In this document: piece after piece, positions 1 to 8,696 of the stretch
How the letters are laid out: each line of letters opens with the position of its first letter
Position numbering within the stretch: position 1 is the first letter of the stretch
Assembly: GCA_015520735.1 (NCBI GenBank)
Contig: WAPN01000033.1
Location: 41,778 to 105,777, forward strand
Reading direction: 5' to 3'
From: Desulfurococcales archaeon
GTDB taxonomy: Archaea > Thermoproteota > Thermoprotei_A > Sulfolobales > Desulfurococcaceae
DNA length: 64,000 nt
Translations under genes and position numbers: made by a program
Notes under the pieces: model-generated
Seen by the model: the letters and a program-made list of their open reading frames with translations, nothing else
What the model was told of the DNA's origin: nothing
Databases searched by the model: none

Positions 1-460
1 GAGCAACATGCCGCGCCTACTAATAGCAGATGAGCCGACCAGCAGCTTAGACGTGACGGTACAGGCACAGTTACTGGAACTCCTCAGGAGGCTTGTTAGA
101 GAGCATGGCCTAACACTCTTCCTGATCACACACGACATGGGCGTCGTAGCAGAGATGTGTGACCGCGTAGCAGTCCTATATGCAGGAAACATCGTGGAAC
201 TAGCTCCTGTCGACGAGATATTCAAGAATCCAAAGCACCCATACACGATGGGATTGCTACGCGCGGTCCCAAACCCCCAGGCAGATATAGAAAAGCTAGA
301 ACCAATACCAGGAACCATACCAAACCTAATATATCCACCGCCAGGATGCAGATTCCACCCACGCTGCCCATTTGCTAGGGATGCATGTAAGCGGGAGAAG
401 CCCCCACTAGTAGAGGTTAGCCCGGGACACTACGTGAGGTGCTGGCTCCACGCGGAGTAA
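1..460 (+). CDS. Oligopeptide/dipeptide ABC importer ATPase, OppD/DppD type (5' end outside window)
   Basis: ATPase subunit that would power a binding-protein-dependent importer of peptides at the cytoplasmic face of the membrane. Only the last ~152 residues are present. The frame is open to the window edge, so the ATG at 8 is internal. Visible are the Walker B stretch LLIADEPTSSLDV, the switch histidine in LITHDMG, and the family-specific C-terminal oligopeptide domain with the Cys-rich tail PPPGCRFHPRCPFARDAC. A second ATPase of the same family starts 13 bases later, the usual OppD-OppF pairing, so the permeases and binding protein probably lie upstream. The substrate cannot be read from the sequence; peptides are the family default, and some archaeal members move sugars. 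Confidence 0.93.
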   Translation, partial: SNMPRLLIADEPTSSLDVTVQAQLLELLRRLVREHGLTLFLITHDMGVVAEMCDRVAVLYAGNIVELAPVDEIFKNPKHPYTMGLLRAVPNPQADIEKLEPIPGTIPNLIYPPPGCRFHPRCPFARDACKREKPPLVEVSPGHYVRCWLHAE

Positions 461-473
461 GGAGGTGTGAACC

Positions 474-1433
474 ATGGTTGAACCCCTAGTCCATGTCGAG
501 GGCCTCAAGAAATACTTCCCTGCAGGAGGATTCCTCAAAAAAGTATGGGTTAAGGCGGTTGATGGTATTTCATTCGATATATTTGAGGGAGAAACTCTAG
601 GCCTGGTCGGAGAATCCGGATGCGGAAAAACAACTACTGGGCGTCTAATACTCAGGCTTATCAAGCCCACCGCGGGCAAAGTATTGTTCGCCGGTAAAGA
701 CGTTACCAAGCTAAGGGGTAAAGAACTGAAGGCCTTCCGTAGAGAAGCAAACATTGTGTTCCAAGACCCGTACACGAGCCTCGATCCAAGGCAGACGGTC
801 TTTAACATAATAATGGAGCCTCTAAAGACACATGGGATACAAGTAGATGATCCAGAGGGCTTCGTGACTAAGCTACTCTACGAGGTAGGTCTCAACGAGA
901 CCCACCTGTACAGGTACCCCCACGAGTTCAGCGGAGGACAGAGACAGCGCATAGCAATAGCCAGGATCTTGGCACTCAGGCCGAAATTCATAATCCTAGA
1001 CGAGCCAACCTCAGCGCTCGACGTATCTGTTCAAGCGCAAATACTTAACATGCTGAAAAACCTCCAGAAAAAATATGGTCTGACCTATATGTTCATAAGC
1101 CACAACCTAGGCGTTGTCAGATACATGAGCAACCGCATAGCTGTCATGTACCTAGGCAAGATAGTAGAGATAGCGCCTGCCAAGACCTTGTTCGAGAACC
1201 CACTACACCCCTACACAAAGGCACTACTAGCATCAATACCCGTACCAGACCCCGAGGCAGCGAGAACAAAGCCAAAAATACAGATAACTGGCGAGCCGCC
1301 GAGCCCGATAAACCCGCCACCAGGATGTAGATTCGCGCCGAGATGCCCGTATGCAAAGGATCTATGCCGCCAAAAGGAGCCCAAGCTTAAAGAAATAGAG
1401 CATAATCACTTCGTAGCGTGCTGGCTCTATTGA
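474..1433 (+). CDS. Oligopeptide/dipeptide ABC importer ATPase, OppF/DppF type
   Basis: Second ATPase of the same importer, 319 residues and complete. Walker A is GESGCGKTT (about residues 46-54), the signature is FSGGQRQR, Walker B is FIILDEPTSALDV, and the H-loop is in ISHNLG. The C-terminal oligopeptide domain carries the Cys motif PPPGCRFAPRCPYAKDLC. The start ATG follows a strong Shine-Dalgarno sequence, AAGGAGGTG at 460-468, which overlaps the stop region of the preceding ATPase, so the two are probably co-transcribed and translated in series. A T-rich run right after the stop (1455-1459) suggests transcription ends here. This is the last gene of the operon on this side. Family certain, substrate not. 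Confidence 0.95.
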   Translation: MVEPLVHVEGLKKYFPAGGFLKKVWVKAVDGISFDIFEGETLGLVGESGCGKTTTGRLILRLIKPTAGKVLFAGKDVTKLRGKELKAFRREANIVFQDPYTSLDPRQTVFNIIMEPLKTHGIQVDDPEGFVTKLLYEVGLNETHLYRYPHEFSGGQRQRIAIARILALRPKFIILDEPTSALDVSVQAQILNMLKNLQKKYGLTYMFISHNLGVVRYMSNRIAVMYLGKIVEIAPAKTLFENPLHPYTKALLASIPVPDPEAARTKPKIQITGEPPSPINPPPGCRFAPRCPYAKDLCRQKEPKLKEIEHNHFVACWLY

Positions 1434-1449
1434 AGCGGTGCTTCGAAAA

Positions 1450-1464
1450 AACCGTTTTTATTTC
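1450..1464 (+). terminator. T-rich terminator after the Opp operon
   Basis: A run of five T residues inside a T-rich stretch starts about 20 bases after the oppF stop and precedes a convergent gene. Archaeal RNA polymerase terminates on such oligo-T tracts. No stem-loop is evident. Confidence 0.4.
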
Positions 1465-1494
1465 TAGCTATTCAATATAATGGGCGTGGGCTTC

Positions 1495-2016
1495 TCAGTC
1501 GAGGCAGTACTTGTTTATGCATATGATCTTTTCCAGTGGTATTCTAGGCCTAGGCTCTGGTTTTTCATCGGGGTACCCAATTGCAAGTATTGATGCCGGA
1601 GTAATGTATTTCGGCATACCGAGGATTTTTCTTATATCATCTATATTCCTCATGGTCTGTATCCAGACCGTTCCAAGGCCTAGGGCATGTGCTACCAGCT
1701 GGATATAGATCGTGGCGTTAGCACAGTCTAGTAGATAAGAGTCAGGACTGGCCCTCTCATCACACGCGACAACTATTGCTTGTGGAGCGTTCATAAGGGG
1801 CTTTCCACCACCGTGTATTCTTGATAACTCGTCAAGAATACCTCTATCATCAATCACTATGAACCTCCATGGCTGACTATTGTGTGCGCTGGGGGCATAA
1901 CGTGCTACATCGAGTATCTTCTCTATGATCTCCATAGGCACTTTTTCTTTCCTAAAACGTCTAATGCTCCTCCTAGTCTTGAGAAATTCTATCAGGTCAT
2001 CGGGGCTACAACCCAT
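1495..2016 (-). CDS. Nitroreductase family FMN oxidoreductase
   Basis: Predicted FMN-dependent NAD(P)H oxidoreductase of about 173 residues; the physiological substrate is unknown, as for most members. The N-terminal flavin-binding motif RRSIRRF lies near residue 15, followed by APSAHNSQPWRFIV, which is typical of the fold, and the C-terminal half has the expected LGLGTVW helix. The start chosen is ATG at 2016, preceded by AGGTG with an 8-base gap on the minus strand. The open frame runs further upstream, but that extension would overlap the divergent UPF0282 gene and has no family similarity. It is divergent from that gene and convergent with the Opp operon, so it is probably monocistronic. 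Confidence 0.88.
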   Translation of the reverse strand: MGCSPDDLIEFLKTRRSIRRFRKEKVPMEIIEKILDVARYAPSAHNSQPWRFIVIDDRGILDELSRIHGGGKPLMNAPQAIVVACDERASPDSYLLDCANATIYIQLVAHALGLGTVWIQTMRNIDDIRKILGMPKYITPASILAIGYPDEKPEPRPRIPLEKIICINKYCLD

Positions 2017-2084
2017 TTCAATACACCTGCTGTTATAATAATTAGTTAGAGCTACTAATATTTCGGAATAATCGGCGACAAGGA

Positions 2085-3092
2085 ATGATGAGGATACATA
2101 TCCTGGGGAGCGAGAGTCTGGGTGTGAGAGGCTTATCCTGCTACGTCGAGATCGATGACCATAAAATATTAATTGATCCAGGTGTGGCCCTAGGATATAC
2201 CCGGTGGAGACTGCATCCCCATCCGCTACAAGCAGTTGTAGGGGATATTGTCCGTTCAAAAATAGCAAGGTTTTGGAGAGACGTGGACTATGTGGTTTTA
2301 ACACATATGCACGGTGATCATATACCCCTCTACAACGCGAACCCTTTCCAGCTAGACCTATATATGCTAGACCATCATGGCGAGAAAAAGATCATAGCGC
2401 CCCCGCCCCATATACTCAGCACGAAGGAAAAAATCAGGCTCGAGAAGATACGTGAGATATACCGTGAGAAACTAATAACGATTAACTGGAGAGCGGCTGA
2501 GATAGGCCCAGTAAGAGTCCTTGGCCCTTATCCTCATGGTCTAAGTCGCTCCGGAGTATATGCAGTATACATTAGTGACGACCTATCGATACTTCACCTT
2601 AGTGATACAGGATTGCTTGTTGAAGACGCCATGAGTCTAGTAAGGGATCTTAGACCAGACATAGTCGTGACCGATGGCCCACCCATATACCGTTACATGC
2701 ACGACAAAGTAACGGTTAATGATCTACTAATAAGGGCTAGACGGAACCTAGAGCGAATGATTGGTTATGCGGGCAAAGTAATAATAGATCACCATATCAA
2801 TAGATGTGATGAAGGCTACCGATGGATAAAAAGTGTTAGGAGAGAATATAGCTGTATTATGACCGCAGCAGAGTATATGGGAGAAAAACCCCTTATGCTG
2901 GAGTCATGGAGGAGGACACTGTATAGGCTATTACCCGAAGATAATTATTGGTTCCGGGAAAAATACAGGGAGACAATTGAGAAATACAGGGTAATACTTT
3001 ATGAGCTTATCACAAGGATTAGAAACGATATGAAGCAGTCAAATGAAGCATCATTCTCCCTCCTGCTCCGCAAAATCCTCACCGAGAAATAA
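2085..3092 (+). CDS. UPF0282 family metallo-beta-lactamase-fold hydrolase
   Basis: Archaeal metallo-hydrolase of the UPF0282/COG2248 family, 335 residues, the usual family length. The N-terminus GSESLGVRGLSCYVE is the family hallmark. The metal-binding motif HMHGDH lies at residues 74-79, with further ligands suggested by DTGLL and the late HHINR. The enzymatic substrate of the family is not established. The start is a double ATG (2085/2088) about 25 bases after an AT-rich TATA-like stretch (2056-2064), so translation is probably leaderless. The last 42 bases overlap the end of the convergent unknown gene at 3051-3641. Confidence 0.88.
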   Translation: MMRIHILGSESLGVRGLSCYVEIDDHKILIDPGVALGYTRWRLHPHPLQAVVGDIVRSKIARFWRDVDYVVLTHMHGDHIPLYNANPFQLDLYMLDHHGEKKIIAPPPHILSTKEKIRLEKIREIYREKLITINWRAAEIGPVRVLGPYPHGLSRSGVYAVYISDDLSILHLSDTGLLVEDAMSLVRDLRPDIVVTDGPPIYRYMHDKVTVNDLLIRARRNLERMIGYAGKVIIDHHINRCDEGYRWIKSVRREYSCIMTAAEYMGEKPLMLESWRRTLYRLLPEDNYWFREKYRETIEKYRVILYELITRIRNDMKQSNEASFSLLLRKILTEK

Positions 3093-3641
3093 TTGTCGAG
3101 CGTTTCTTCTGAAAACCTCGTCGATCCTGTAGAGATACATGTAGTTCTTATGTATTAGCGTGTTCTTGCTTGAAAAGCCCCTGATTTCACCTGATCTTAT
3201 CTTGGCAGTGACAGGTACATAGACTTGCTCAATAATTTTGATTGATGTTTTTAATGGATTATCGCCAAAAGTGCTCAGAATAATGTAGAGCGCCCCATTG
3301 ATCTCTTTCTCATCTATATCATAGTAAACTGTGTCTCTTAGCTTCCCAGCAGGCCAGAACAGCTGTACCCCTATTCTTTTAACTGCCCTAATGGCTATTT
3401 CTTTCTTCTTATCAAGGCACCACTTATACGCGTCAAGCAATAGCTTCAGAGCTTCGTTGCCGGTATATGCGGGCTCAACGGCCTTGTTCTCTACGGACTC
3501 GCCGCCGACAGGATATATCATAAGCGTCCTCCGAGCAGGCAATAGTGTTTTATTCATGAAATAAGCATCGAGAAGATAATAGTTTTCCGCTATCTTGGCT
3601 TTATAGCATGGTATCAAGACACGCTTCTTAGTCCCGAGCAA
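3051..3641 (-). CDS. Conserved-looking hypothetical protein, 196 aa
   Basis: I do not recognise a family. The protein is soluble, mixed alpha/beta, with no signal peptide, membrane span or clear catalytic motif. It begins MLGTKKRVLIPCYKAKIAE and contains an internal PVGGES stretch and a C-terminal acidic tail. The TTG start at 3641 is preceded by GGTGA with a 7-base gap on the minus strand, which supports it as a real gene. Its 3' end overlaps that of the UPF0282 gene by 42 bases. It is divergent from the 114-residue gene downstream on the plus strand. Confidence 0.7.
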   Translation of the reverse strand: MLGTKKRVLIPCYKAKIAENYYLLDAYFMNKTLLPARRTLMIYPVGGESVENKAVEPAYTGNEALKLLLDAYKWCLDKKKEIAIRAVKRIGVQLFWPAGKLRDTVYYDIDEKEINGALYIILSTFGDNPLKTSIKIIEQVYVPVTAKIRSGEIRGFSSKNTLIHKNYMYLYRIDEVFRRNARQLFLGEDFAEQEGE

Positions 3642-3714
3642 TCTCTATTCACCAATGGGTACAAAACACTATGTTTTATCTACCATAATACTAATTTATA
3701 CCGGGTATTAAGCA

Positions 3715-4059
3715 TTGGAGGCAAAAAAGCGAGGAGTCATGCTTAGGATAAACTATGAGGATAAGACCTACTATACTGATGCTATTCTTCACCCCCAAGG
3801 ATATATGAAGGCAAAATATACTCACCTGGACATACCTGCGGATAAGGCTCCTGAAATCCTTGTTGACCTATCAGGGATACGGGGGATAAGGATTCCGTGT
3901 AGGTGCGATGATAACTGTATAATTTTAATTATATCAGGGCTATCCATGCTAAAGATATGTGTTGAAAAGTATCGCATAATGTGTAGAGAGCATGTTTGGA
4001 TTTCTAAAAAGAAAGACGGAATGATATATGTTGGTCCTATAAAGACTTCTTCTAGTTGA
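3715..4059 (+). CDS. Hypothetical protein, 114 aa, Cys-containing
   Basis: Small unrecognised protein. It has four scattered cysteines in the second half (CRCDDNC, then CVEK and CRE), which could bind metal, but no known pattern fits. There are no membrane spans. TTG at 3715 is the longest start; ATG at 3739 (MLRINYEDK) is an alternative that would drop a basic octapeptide. A TATA-like ATTTATACC at 3695-3703 lies rather close to the TTG, which slightly favours the downstream ATG. It precedes rpiA by 40 bases in the same direction, but rpiA seems to have its own promoter. Confidence 0.65.
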   Translation: MEAKKRGVMLRINYEDKTYYTDAILHPQGYMKAKYTHLDIPADKAPEILVDLSGIRGIRIPCRCDDNCIILIISGLSMLKICVEKYRIMCREHVWISKKKDGMIYVGPIKTSSS

Positions 4060-4070
4060 GCAGGAGGTTC

Positions 4071-4080
4071 TTTAAAAAAC
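4071..4080 (+). promoter_or_regulatory. TATA box for rpiA
   Basis: CTTTAAAAAAC lies centred about 25 bases before the GTG start at 4100, with a purine-rich BRE-like AGGAGG just upstream. The spacing implies transcription starting at or next to the start codon, that is a leaderless mRNA. Confidence 0.5.
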
Positions 4081-4099
4081 GAAGAAGTATTAAGATCTA

Positions 4100-4843
4100 G
4101 TGGTGAACGGGTTGGATGAAGTCGAGAAAGCCAAGCTTATGGCTGCAAAACATGCTTTCCAACTAATACATCCAAGCCACAGAGTTATAGGTATAGGAAC
4201 CGGCTCCACCGTCGAAAAATTCATTCAGATCTTAAGCGAGAAACGAGAGCTATTCCATGACAAGGTCTTTGTGGCATCAAGTATAGACACTGCCCTAAGA
4301 CTCAGAGAACATAGTTTCAAAGTCCTTAATACAACGACCATCGATAAGATAGACGTATATATTGACGGAGCAGACGAAGTAGATCCCGCCATGAATATGA
4401 TCAAAGGTGGTGGAGCAGCTCATGTCCTTGAGAAAATATTAGCCTATAATGCTAAAACAAGAATCTTCATTGTAGACTACACAAAACTTGTGAGACGCCT
4501 CGGCGAGAAACACCCAGTACCAGTAGAAGTCTTACCTGAAGCAGCACTCTTTGTTTATCGAAAGATCATGGAACTTGGGCTCCGGGCAGACATAAGAAGA
4601 AGCGGAGGAGGCAAATATGGCGTAGTTGTTAGCGACACAAGAGGCGTAATAATAGATATTCATCTCGACAAATCAGTTGATGTCTTTAATCTTGAGAGGA
4701 TTCTACGTGATGTACCGGGAATTATAGGAACAGGCTTTTTCATAGGTTTGGCGGACAAAGTTATCATTGGGTACCCTGATCATGTTGAGATCATTGAAAA
4801 ACCCATGAAAACACGGCATTATAGCAGCGATTATCGGTTTTGA
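4100..4843 (+). CDS. rpiA: Ribose-5-phosphate isomerase A
   Basis: Interconverts ribose 5-phosphate and ribulose 5-phosphate in the cytoplasm, supplying ribose for nucleotides. In archaea lacking the oxidative pentose phosphate route this links to the reverse ribulose monophosphate or non-oxidative pathways. The protein is 247 residues, normal for the family. Visible signatures are GIGTGSTVEKF (phosphate loop, about residues 31-41), the IDGADEVDP active-site motif, KGGGAA and the SGGGKYGVVV stretch. The GTG start is placed 25 bases after a TATA box and lacks a Shine-Dalgarno sequence. An oligo-T tract follows the stop. Confidence 0.96.
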   Translation: MVNGLDEVEKAKLMAAKHAFQLIHPSHRVIGIGTGSTVEKFIQILSEKRELFHDKVFVASSIDTALRLREHSFKVLNTTTIDKIDVYIDGADEVDPAMNMIKGGGAAHVLEKILAYNAKTRIFIVDYTKLVRRLGEKHPVPVEVLPEAALFVYRKIMELGLRADIRRSGGGKYGVVVSDTRGVIIDIHLDKSVDVFNLERILRDVPGIIGTGFFIGLADKVIIGYPDHVEIIEKPMKTRHYSSDYRF

Positions 4844-4845
4844 AT

Positions 4846-4855
4846 ACTTTTTTAG
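4846..4855 (+). terminator. Oligo-T tract after rpiA
   Basis: Six consecutive T residues begin 5 bases after the rpiA stop, before an AT-rich intergenic region. This is consistent with factor-independent archaeal termination. Confidence 0.4.
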
Positions 4856-4928
4856 ACTTAGATTATAATACAATTATTCATCCGCGCCACCGATGACTAT
4901 GGATCATGGAATACTATGATCAACACTA

Positions 4929-5501
4929 ATGCGGTGGTTGTGCTTGTACAAGAAATCGCAGATTCTATTAGCAATGATTCTGTTTAGTGTAGGAGCTGCT
5001 CTCGGAACTATAGGCAGTATATCGTTGCCCCTAGGCCTAGGCGTAACGGGTTTCTGGCCTGCGGTTGTTGTCCAGGTCGCTGGCGGAATATGGCTTGGTG
5101 CTTTAGGAGTACTTGTTGGTGCTCTTTTCCCATTTGTAAGTAATACCTATGCTGGCGCCCCACTAATCGTTTCCTTTCTCTATCTGCCTTCAAACATAGT
5201 TCAGGGCCTTATACCCTATCTTGTGTTTAAGAAATTAGGTCTGGATCCAGCGCTAAGGAGCCTGAGGAGTCTGATCCACTTTCTATGGAGCGGGGTCTTC
5301 GTAAACAACGCTCTAGGCGCATTATTGGCTACATTTATGATTATAGTCTCCGGACTACATCTATACGCCAACCCATACATGTTTGCACGAACATGGTTTC
5401 TAGGCAATACTATACCAATGCTCTTTATCGGCCCTCTTACACTGATGTTCTTGACACCGCTCCTTGAAAGAGTAGGTATAATCTCTAGAAAGTCATCATA
5501 G
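4929..5501 (+). CDS. Small integral membrane protein, possibly an ECF-transporter S-component-like protein
   Basis: Very hydrophobic protein of 190 residues with about five or six membrane spans (roughly residues 10-30, 35-60, 72-95, 115-135 and 150-175), glycine-rich and with few charges between spans. The size, the compact topology and the WFLGNTIPMLFIGPL stretch near the C-terminus resemble substrate-binding S components of energy-coupling-factor vitamin transporters, but I see no diagnostic motif, so this is only a suggestion. There is no adjacent T component or ATPase. The start is ATG 4929. It lies 67 bases before the glycerol-3-phosphate dehydrogenase gene in the same direction, and co-transcription is possible. 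Confidence 0.7.
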   Translation: MRWLCLYKKSQILLAMILFSVGAALGTIGSISLPLGLGVTGFWPAVVVQVAGGIWLGALGVLVGALFPFVSNTYAGAPLIVSFLYLPSNIVQGLIPYLVFKKLGLDPALRSLRSLIHFLWSGVFVNNALGALLATFMIIVSGLHLYANPYMFARTWFLGNTIPMLFIGPLTLMFLTPLLERVGIISRKSS

Positions 5502-5568
5502 GGGAAAAACGATTTTTCCGAAAAAGAAGTTATTCTATTAACAACAACGACGCTACGGTGTAATAATA

Positions 5569-7059
5569 TTGTACCGTGTAGTGGTTGTCGGTGCAGGCAT
5601 AACCGGGTTATCGATAGCGCGTTGGCTGACAAGATACAAGGGCATAGAAATCATTGTTATTGATAAAGAACCAGATGTTGGATGGGGTGTAACGAAGGCC
5701 AATACATCCATCATACATCCCTGCCACGAGGAAAACCCGGACAAACACCCTCTCCGCTCAAAACTATGTCTTGAAGGCCACAATCTATGGTATAAATGGG
5801 TGAAAGAACTCGAGATACCGGCCAAATGGCCCGGCGAGATAATAGTGGCGACAATCGACGAGGAGCTCAAAGGCCTACATAAATATATAGACTACGCTTA
5901 TAGGATAGGTGTTCCTGGAGTAAGGCTAATTGATCGAGAGGAAATACTGAGACTCGAACCATGGGTTAACCCCGATGCGATCGGAGGTCTATATGCCCCC
6001 ACGGCAGGGACTATAAATCCTATGATGGCCGCGATAGCTATTGCTGAAAACATAGTTGACAATGGAGGCAAGCTTCTCCTTGGCACTAAGGTTGAAGACA
6101 TTGTTATAAGAGACGGAAAAGTAGTGGCCATAGAGACCAGCAAGGGCAGGATCGAAGCCGACATAGTTGTTAATGCCGCAGGGCTATATGCCGACAGGAT
6201 AAGCAGGATGGCCGGTATAGACGATTACAGCATACATCCAAGGCGGGGACAGTACCTACTATTCAGCGACAGAGTAGACGTCAAACCAAGCAAGATACTC
6301 CACACAGCCCCAACACCAAAAACAAAAGGAGTATACGCAATAACAACTGTTGACGGCAACCTACTCATTGGGCCGACAGCCGAGGACCTTCCGGAAGAAG
6401 CAAGAGAAGAGAATACGACAACGCATCAAGGCTTAGACTTCACCTATAAGATGGCATCGAGGATACTAAGGGAACTACCGCCTAGAAGCAAGATTATCAA
6501 AACATTTGCAGGTCTTAGACCAGAGCCCAGCACCGGGACATTTATTATAAGATTCCATGAAAAGCCATGGGGCTTCGTAGAAGCAGCCGGGATCAGGAGT
6601 CCCGGCCTCACAGCCGCACCAGCAATAGGAAAACATGTCTCAAAACTGATAATCGAGAGACTGGAGAATATTGAGCCTAGAAAGGACTGGAGAAGCAAGA
6701 GACAAGCCATACCACGCCCAGCGTACATGGCTCCCCGTGAGAGGGATAAACTGATACGTGAGAACCCGGACTATGGCTGGATAATATGTGTGTGCAGAAA
6801 AGTGAGCCTCGGAGAGATTATGGAAGCGGTCAAGAGGATGAAAAAGATAGGTGTGCCCGAGATAACCCTCGATGGTATAAAGTTTAGGACACACAGCATG
6901 TATGGGGACTGCCAGGGCAGCCAGTGCCGCCCACACATAGCATACCTTCTCTGGAAACGCCTAGGATTACAGCCCTGGAGGATCACCATTAAGGGTGATG
7001 GTTCAAAATATGCTTTCACCGAAGTCAAAGCCCTCCTAAGAGGTGATCGTGATGCCTGA
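5569..7059 (+). CDS. GlpA-like FAD-dependent glycerol-3-phosphate dehydrogenase with BFD-type [2Fe-2S] domain
   Basis: Probable catalytic subunit of an anaerobic-type glycerol-3-phosphate dehydrogenase that oxidises sn-glycerol 3-phosphate to dihydroxyacetone phosphate. The N-terminal FAD Rossmann motif is VVVGAGITG (GAG at residues 8-10), followed by a DAO-type oxidoreductase domain to about residue 375. The C-terminal BFD-like domain has cysteines at 407, 409, 448 and 453 (CVC and DCQGSQC), the pattern for a [2Fe-2S] cluster. The start is TTG 5569. The next gene begins inside this one (8-base overlap), giving a GlpA, NAD/FAD oxidoreductase, DUF1667 operon also known from thermophilic bacteria. 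Related DAO enzymes act on other substrates; the glycerol kinase nearby supports this assignment. Confidence 0.88.
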   Translation: MYRVVVVGAGITGLSIARWLTRYKGIEIIVIDKEPDVGWGVTKANTSIIHPCHEENPDKHPLRSKLCLEGHNLWYKWVKELEIPAKWPGEIIVATIDEELKGLHKYIDYAYRIGVPGVRLIDREEILRLEPWVNPDAIGGLYAPTAGTINPMMAAIAIAENIVDNGGKLLLGTKVEDIVIRDGKVVAIETSKGRIEADIVVNAAGLYADRISRMAGIDDYSIHPRRGQYLLFSDRVDVKPSKILHTAPTPKTKGVYAITTVDGNLLIGPTAEDLPEEAREENTTTHQGLDFTYKMASRILRELPPRSKIIKTFAGLRPEPSTGTFIIRFHEKPWGFVEAAGIRSPGLTAAPAIGKHVSKLIIERLENIEPRKDWRSKRQAIPRPAYMAPRERDKLIRENPDYGWIICVCRKVSLGEIMEAVKRMKKIGVPEITLDGIKFRTHSMYGDCQGSQCRPHIAYLLWKRLGLQPWRITIKGDGSKYAFTEVKALLRGDRDA

Positions 7060-8323
7060 CAGGATAACCAAGAAGGATTACGACATAGTAGTGATCGGTG
7101 GAGGCCCGGCAGGACTAGCAGCGGCTCTCAAGGCACGGGAGAAAGGCCTAGAAACACTAGTGGTTGAAACCAGGGACAGGCTCGGAGGCATACCATTACA
7201 ATGCATACATCCAGGTTTTGGCATACATTATTTCAAGGAGGACATGACGGGGCCTGAGTTCGTCTATAGGTTCATAGATAAACTATTATCAACGGATATC
7301 GACTACACCGTTAAATCCTACGTTAACATAGCCAAATACGTGTCTCCTATGGAGAAAAAGCTAGAGATCATAACACCGTACGGTACAGAGATAGTTAGAA
7401 CGAAGACAATAATCTACGCGGCTGGGGCGAGGGAGAGAACCAGGTACGAGATAGGGATAACCGGGCCAAACCCAGCAGGGATCATGACTGCCGGGGAAGC
7501 ACAAACGCTCATGGATATGTACGGGGTCATGCCGGGCAAGAGAATATTGATCGTGGGAAGCGGCGATGTAGGCCTCATAATGGCTAGAAGATTCGTTCTT
7601 GAAGGAGCAGAAGTAGTCGGAGTAGTTGAGATACTGCCTTATCCTAGCGGGCTAATAAGGAACGTCCAACAATGTCTCAAAGACTATGGAATACCGCTCC
7701 TGCTAAGCCACATGGTTATCTCAGTTAAAAAACGTAATGGGAGAGTATCATCCGCAGTAGTAGTCAAAGTGGGCGAGAACTTCAAGCCTATACAAGGGAC
7801 TGAAACGGAAATAGAGTGCGACACGATAGTAATAGCGGCCGGGCTGAAGCCACGGACAAAATTACTAGAGAGTCTAGGAGCACAGATAGACCCCAGGACA
7901 AAAGGACCCGTTGTTAACGAATACTTTGAGACAACTATCCCAGGCGTTTTTGTCGCGGGGAACGCGCTGATAATAAACGACTATGTAGACTATGCCGTTG
8001 AACAAGGAGAACTAGCTGCACTAGCAGCCACTAAGTATGTGGACGAGAAAGGCATCAGGATAAAGAAGCCTGTCAAGATTATTCTAGGTAGAAACATGAG
8101 GCTAATCGTACCCCAGATACTAACATTGACGAGCGATGCCCTATTCTATGGACGAGTTGCAAGACCTGAGGACAATGTTTGGCTGAGCTTCAAGGAAATA
8201 GGTTTCAAAATTCCACAGCTCAAAGTCTTGCCGAGCATAATGATACGTCAAAAGATAAGGCTAGATAAGCTCAAGTCAATCGGGACCAATGCGTTAACAG
8301 TGGAGGTAATGCCCCGTGACTAA
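7052..8323 (+). CDS. NAD(P)/FAD-dependent oxidoreductase, partner of the GlpA-like dehydrogenase
   Basis: Pyridine nucleotide-disulfide-type flavoprotein of about 423 residues. It has an FAD motif IGGGPAG (residues 15-21), a second nucleotide-binding motif RILIVGSGDVG for NAD(P), and the family stretch GGIPLQCIHPGFG. In the three-gene arrangement seen here it is thought to pass electrons between the dehydrogenase and NAD or another carrier. The start is set at ATG 7052, 5 bases after AGGTGAT and overlapping the glpA-like gene by 8 bases; an in-frame GTG at 7043 is less likely. It overlaps the DUF1667 gene by 8 bases. The electron acceptor is unknown. Confidence 0.88.
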   Translation: MPDRITKKDYDIVVIGGGPAGLAAALKAREKGLETLVVETRDRLGGIPLQCIHPGFGIHYFKEDMTGPEFVYRFIDKLLSTDIDYTVKSYVNIAKYVSPMEKKLEIITPYGTEIVRTKTIIYAAGARERTRYEIGITGPNPAGIMTAGEAQTLMDMYGVMPGKRILIVGSGDVGLIMARRFVLEGAEVVGVVEILPYPSGLIRNVQQCLKDYGIPLLLSHMVISVKKRNGRVSSAVVVKVGENFKPIQGTETEIECDTIVIAAGLKPRTKLLESLGAQIDPRTKGPVVNEYFETTIPGVFVAGNALIINDYVDYAVEQGELAALAATKYVDEKGIRIKKPVKIILGRNMRLIVPQILTLTSDALFYGRVARPEDNVWLSFKEIGFKIPQLKVLPSIMIRQKIRLDKLKSIGTNALTVEVMPRD

Positions 8324-8696
8324 GCAGGTCAAGAAAATAATATGTATTGTGTGTCCAAGAGGATGTGAGATAACCGTCGAGCTTGAAGACGGAAAAATAA
8401 AGAGTATAAAGGGATACTCATGCTCCCTAGGCAAGCAATATGCAGAGAAAGAAGTAGTTAATCCGGAAAGAATACTTATGAGTACAGTTAAATGCGTTGG
8501 CGGAGACCTCCCAGTAGTAAGCGTTAAAACAGCTAAGCCCATACCCCTCTCAAGGATGATAGAGGCCTCAAAAGCACTTGCTGACATAGTAGTAGAGGCC
8601 CCCGTAAAAATAGGTGATAAGATCGTTGAGAACCTGTTGGGGCTCGGTATTGATGTTATCGCTACAAGGCCTTGTCACAAACAGAAAGAAGAATAG
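8316..8696 (+). CDS. DUF1667 Cys-rich protein of the glycerol-3-phosphate dehydrogenase operon
   Basis: Small protein of 126 residues with an N-terminal CIVCPRGC motif (about residues 10-17), a further Cys near residue 30 (YSCSLGKQYA) and late cysteines. This is the DUF1667 signature found next to GlpA-like and NADH oxidoreductase genes. The cysteines probably bind an Fe-S cluster or zinc and serve in electron transfer, by inference from context. The GTG start at 8316 has GGAGGT 8 bases upstream, inside the end of the preceding gene, so the three genes are translationally coupled. A T-rich tract (8705-8716) follows the stop. Confidence 0.88.
   Translation: MTKQVKKIICIVCPRGCEITVELEDGKIKSIKGYSCSLGKQYAEKEVVNPERILMSTVKCVGGDLPVVSVKTAKPIPLSRMIEASKALADIVVEAPVKIGDKIVENLLGLGIDVIATRPCHKQKEE

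Noticed and set aside
407..808. Open frame of 133 codons on the minus strand
   Set aside because: It lies inside the two well-supported Opp ATPase genes and shows no family similarity; a shadow frame.
2016..2304. N-terminal extension of the nitroreductase frame
   Set aside because: It overlaps the divergent UPF0282 gene, and the family N-terminus and ribosome-binding site both fit ATG 2016.
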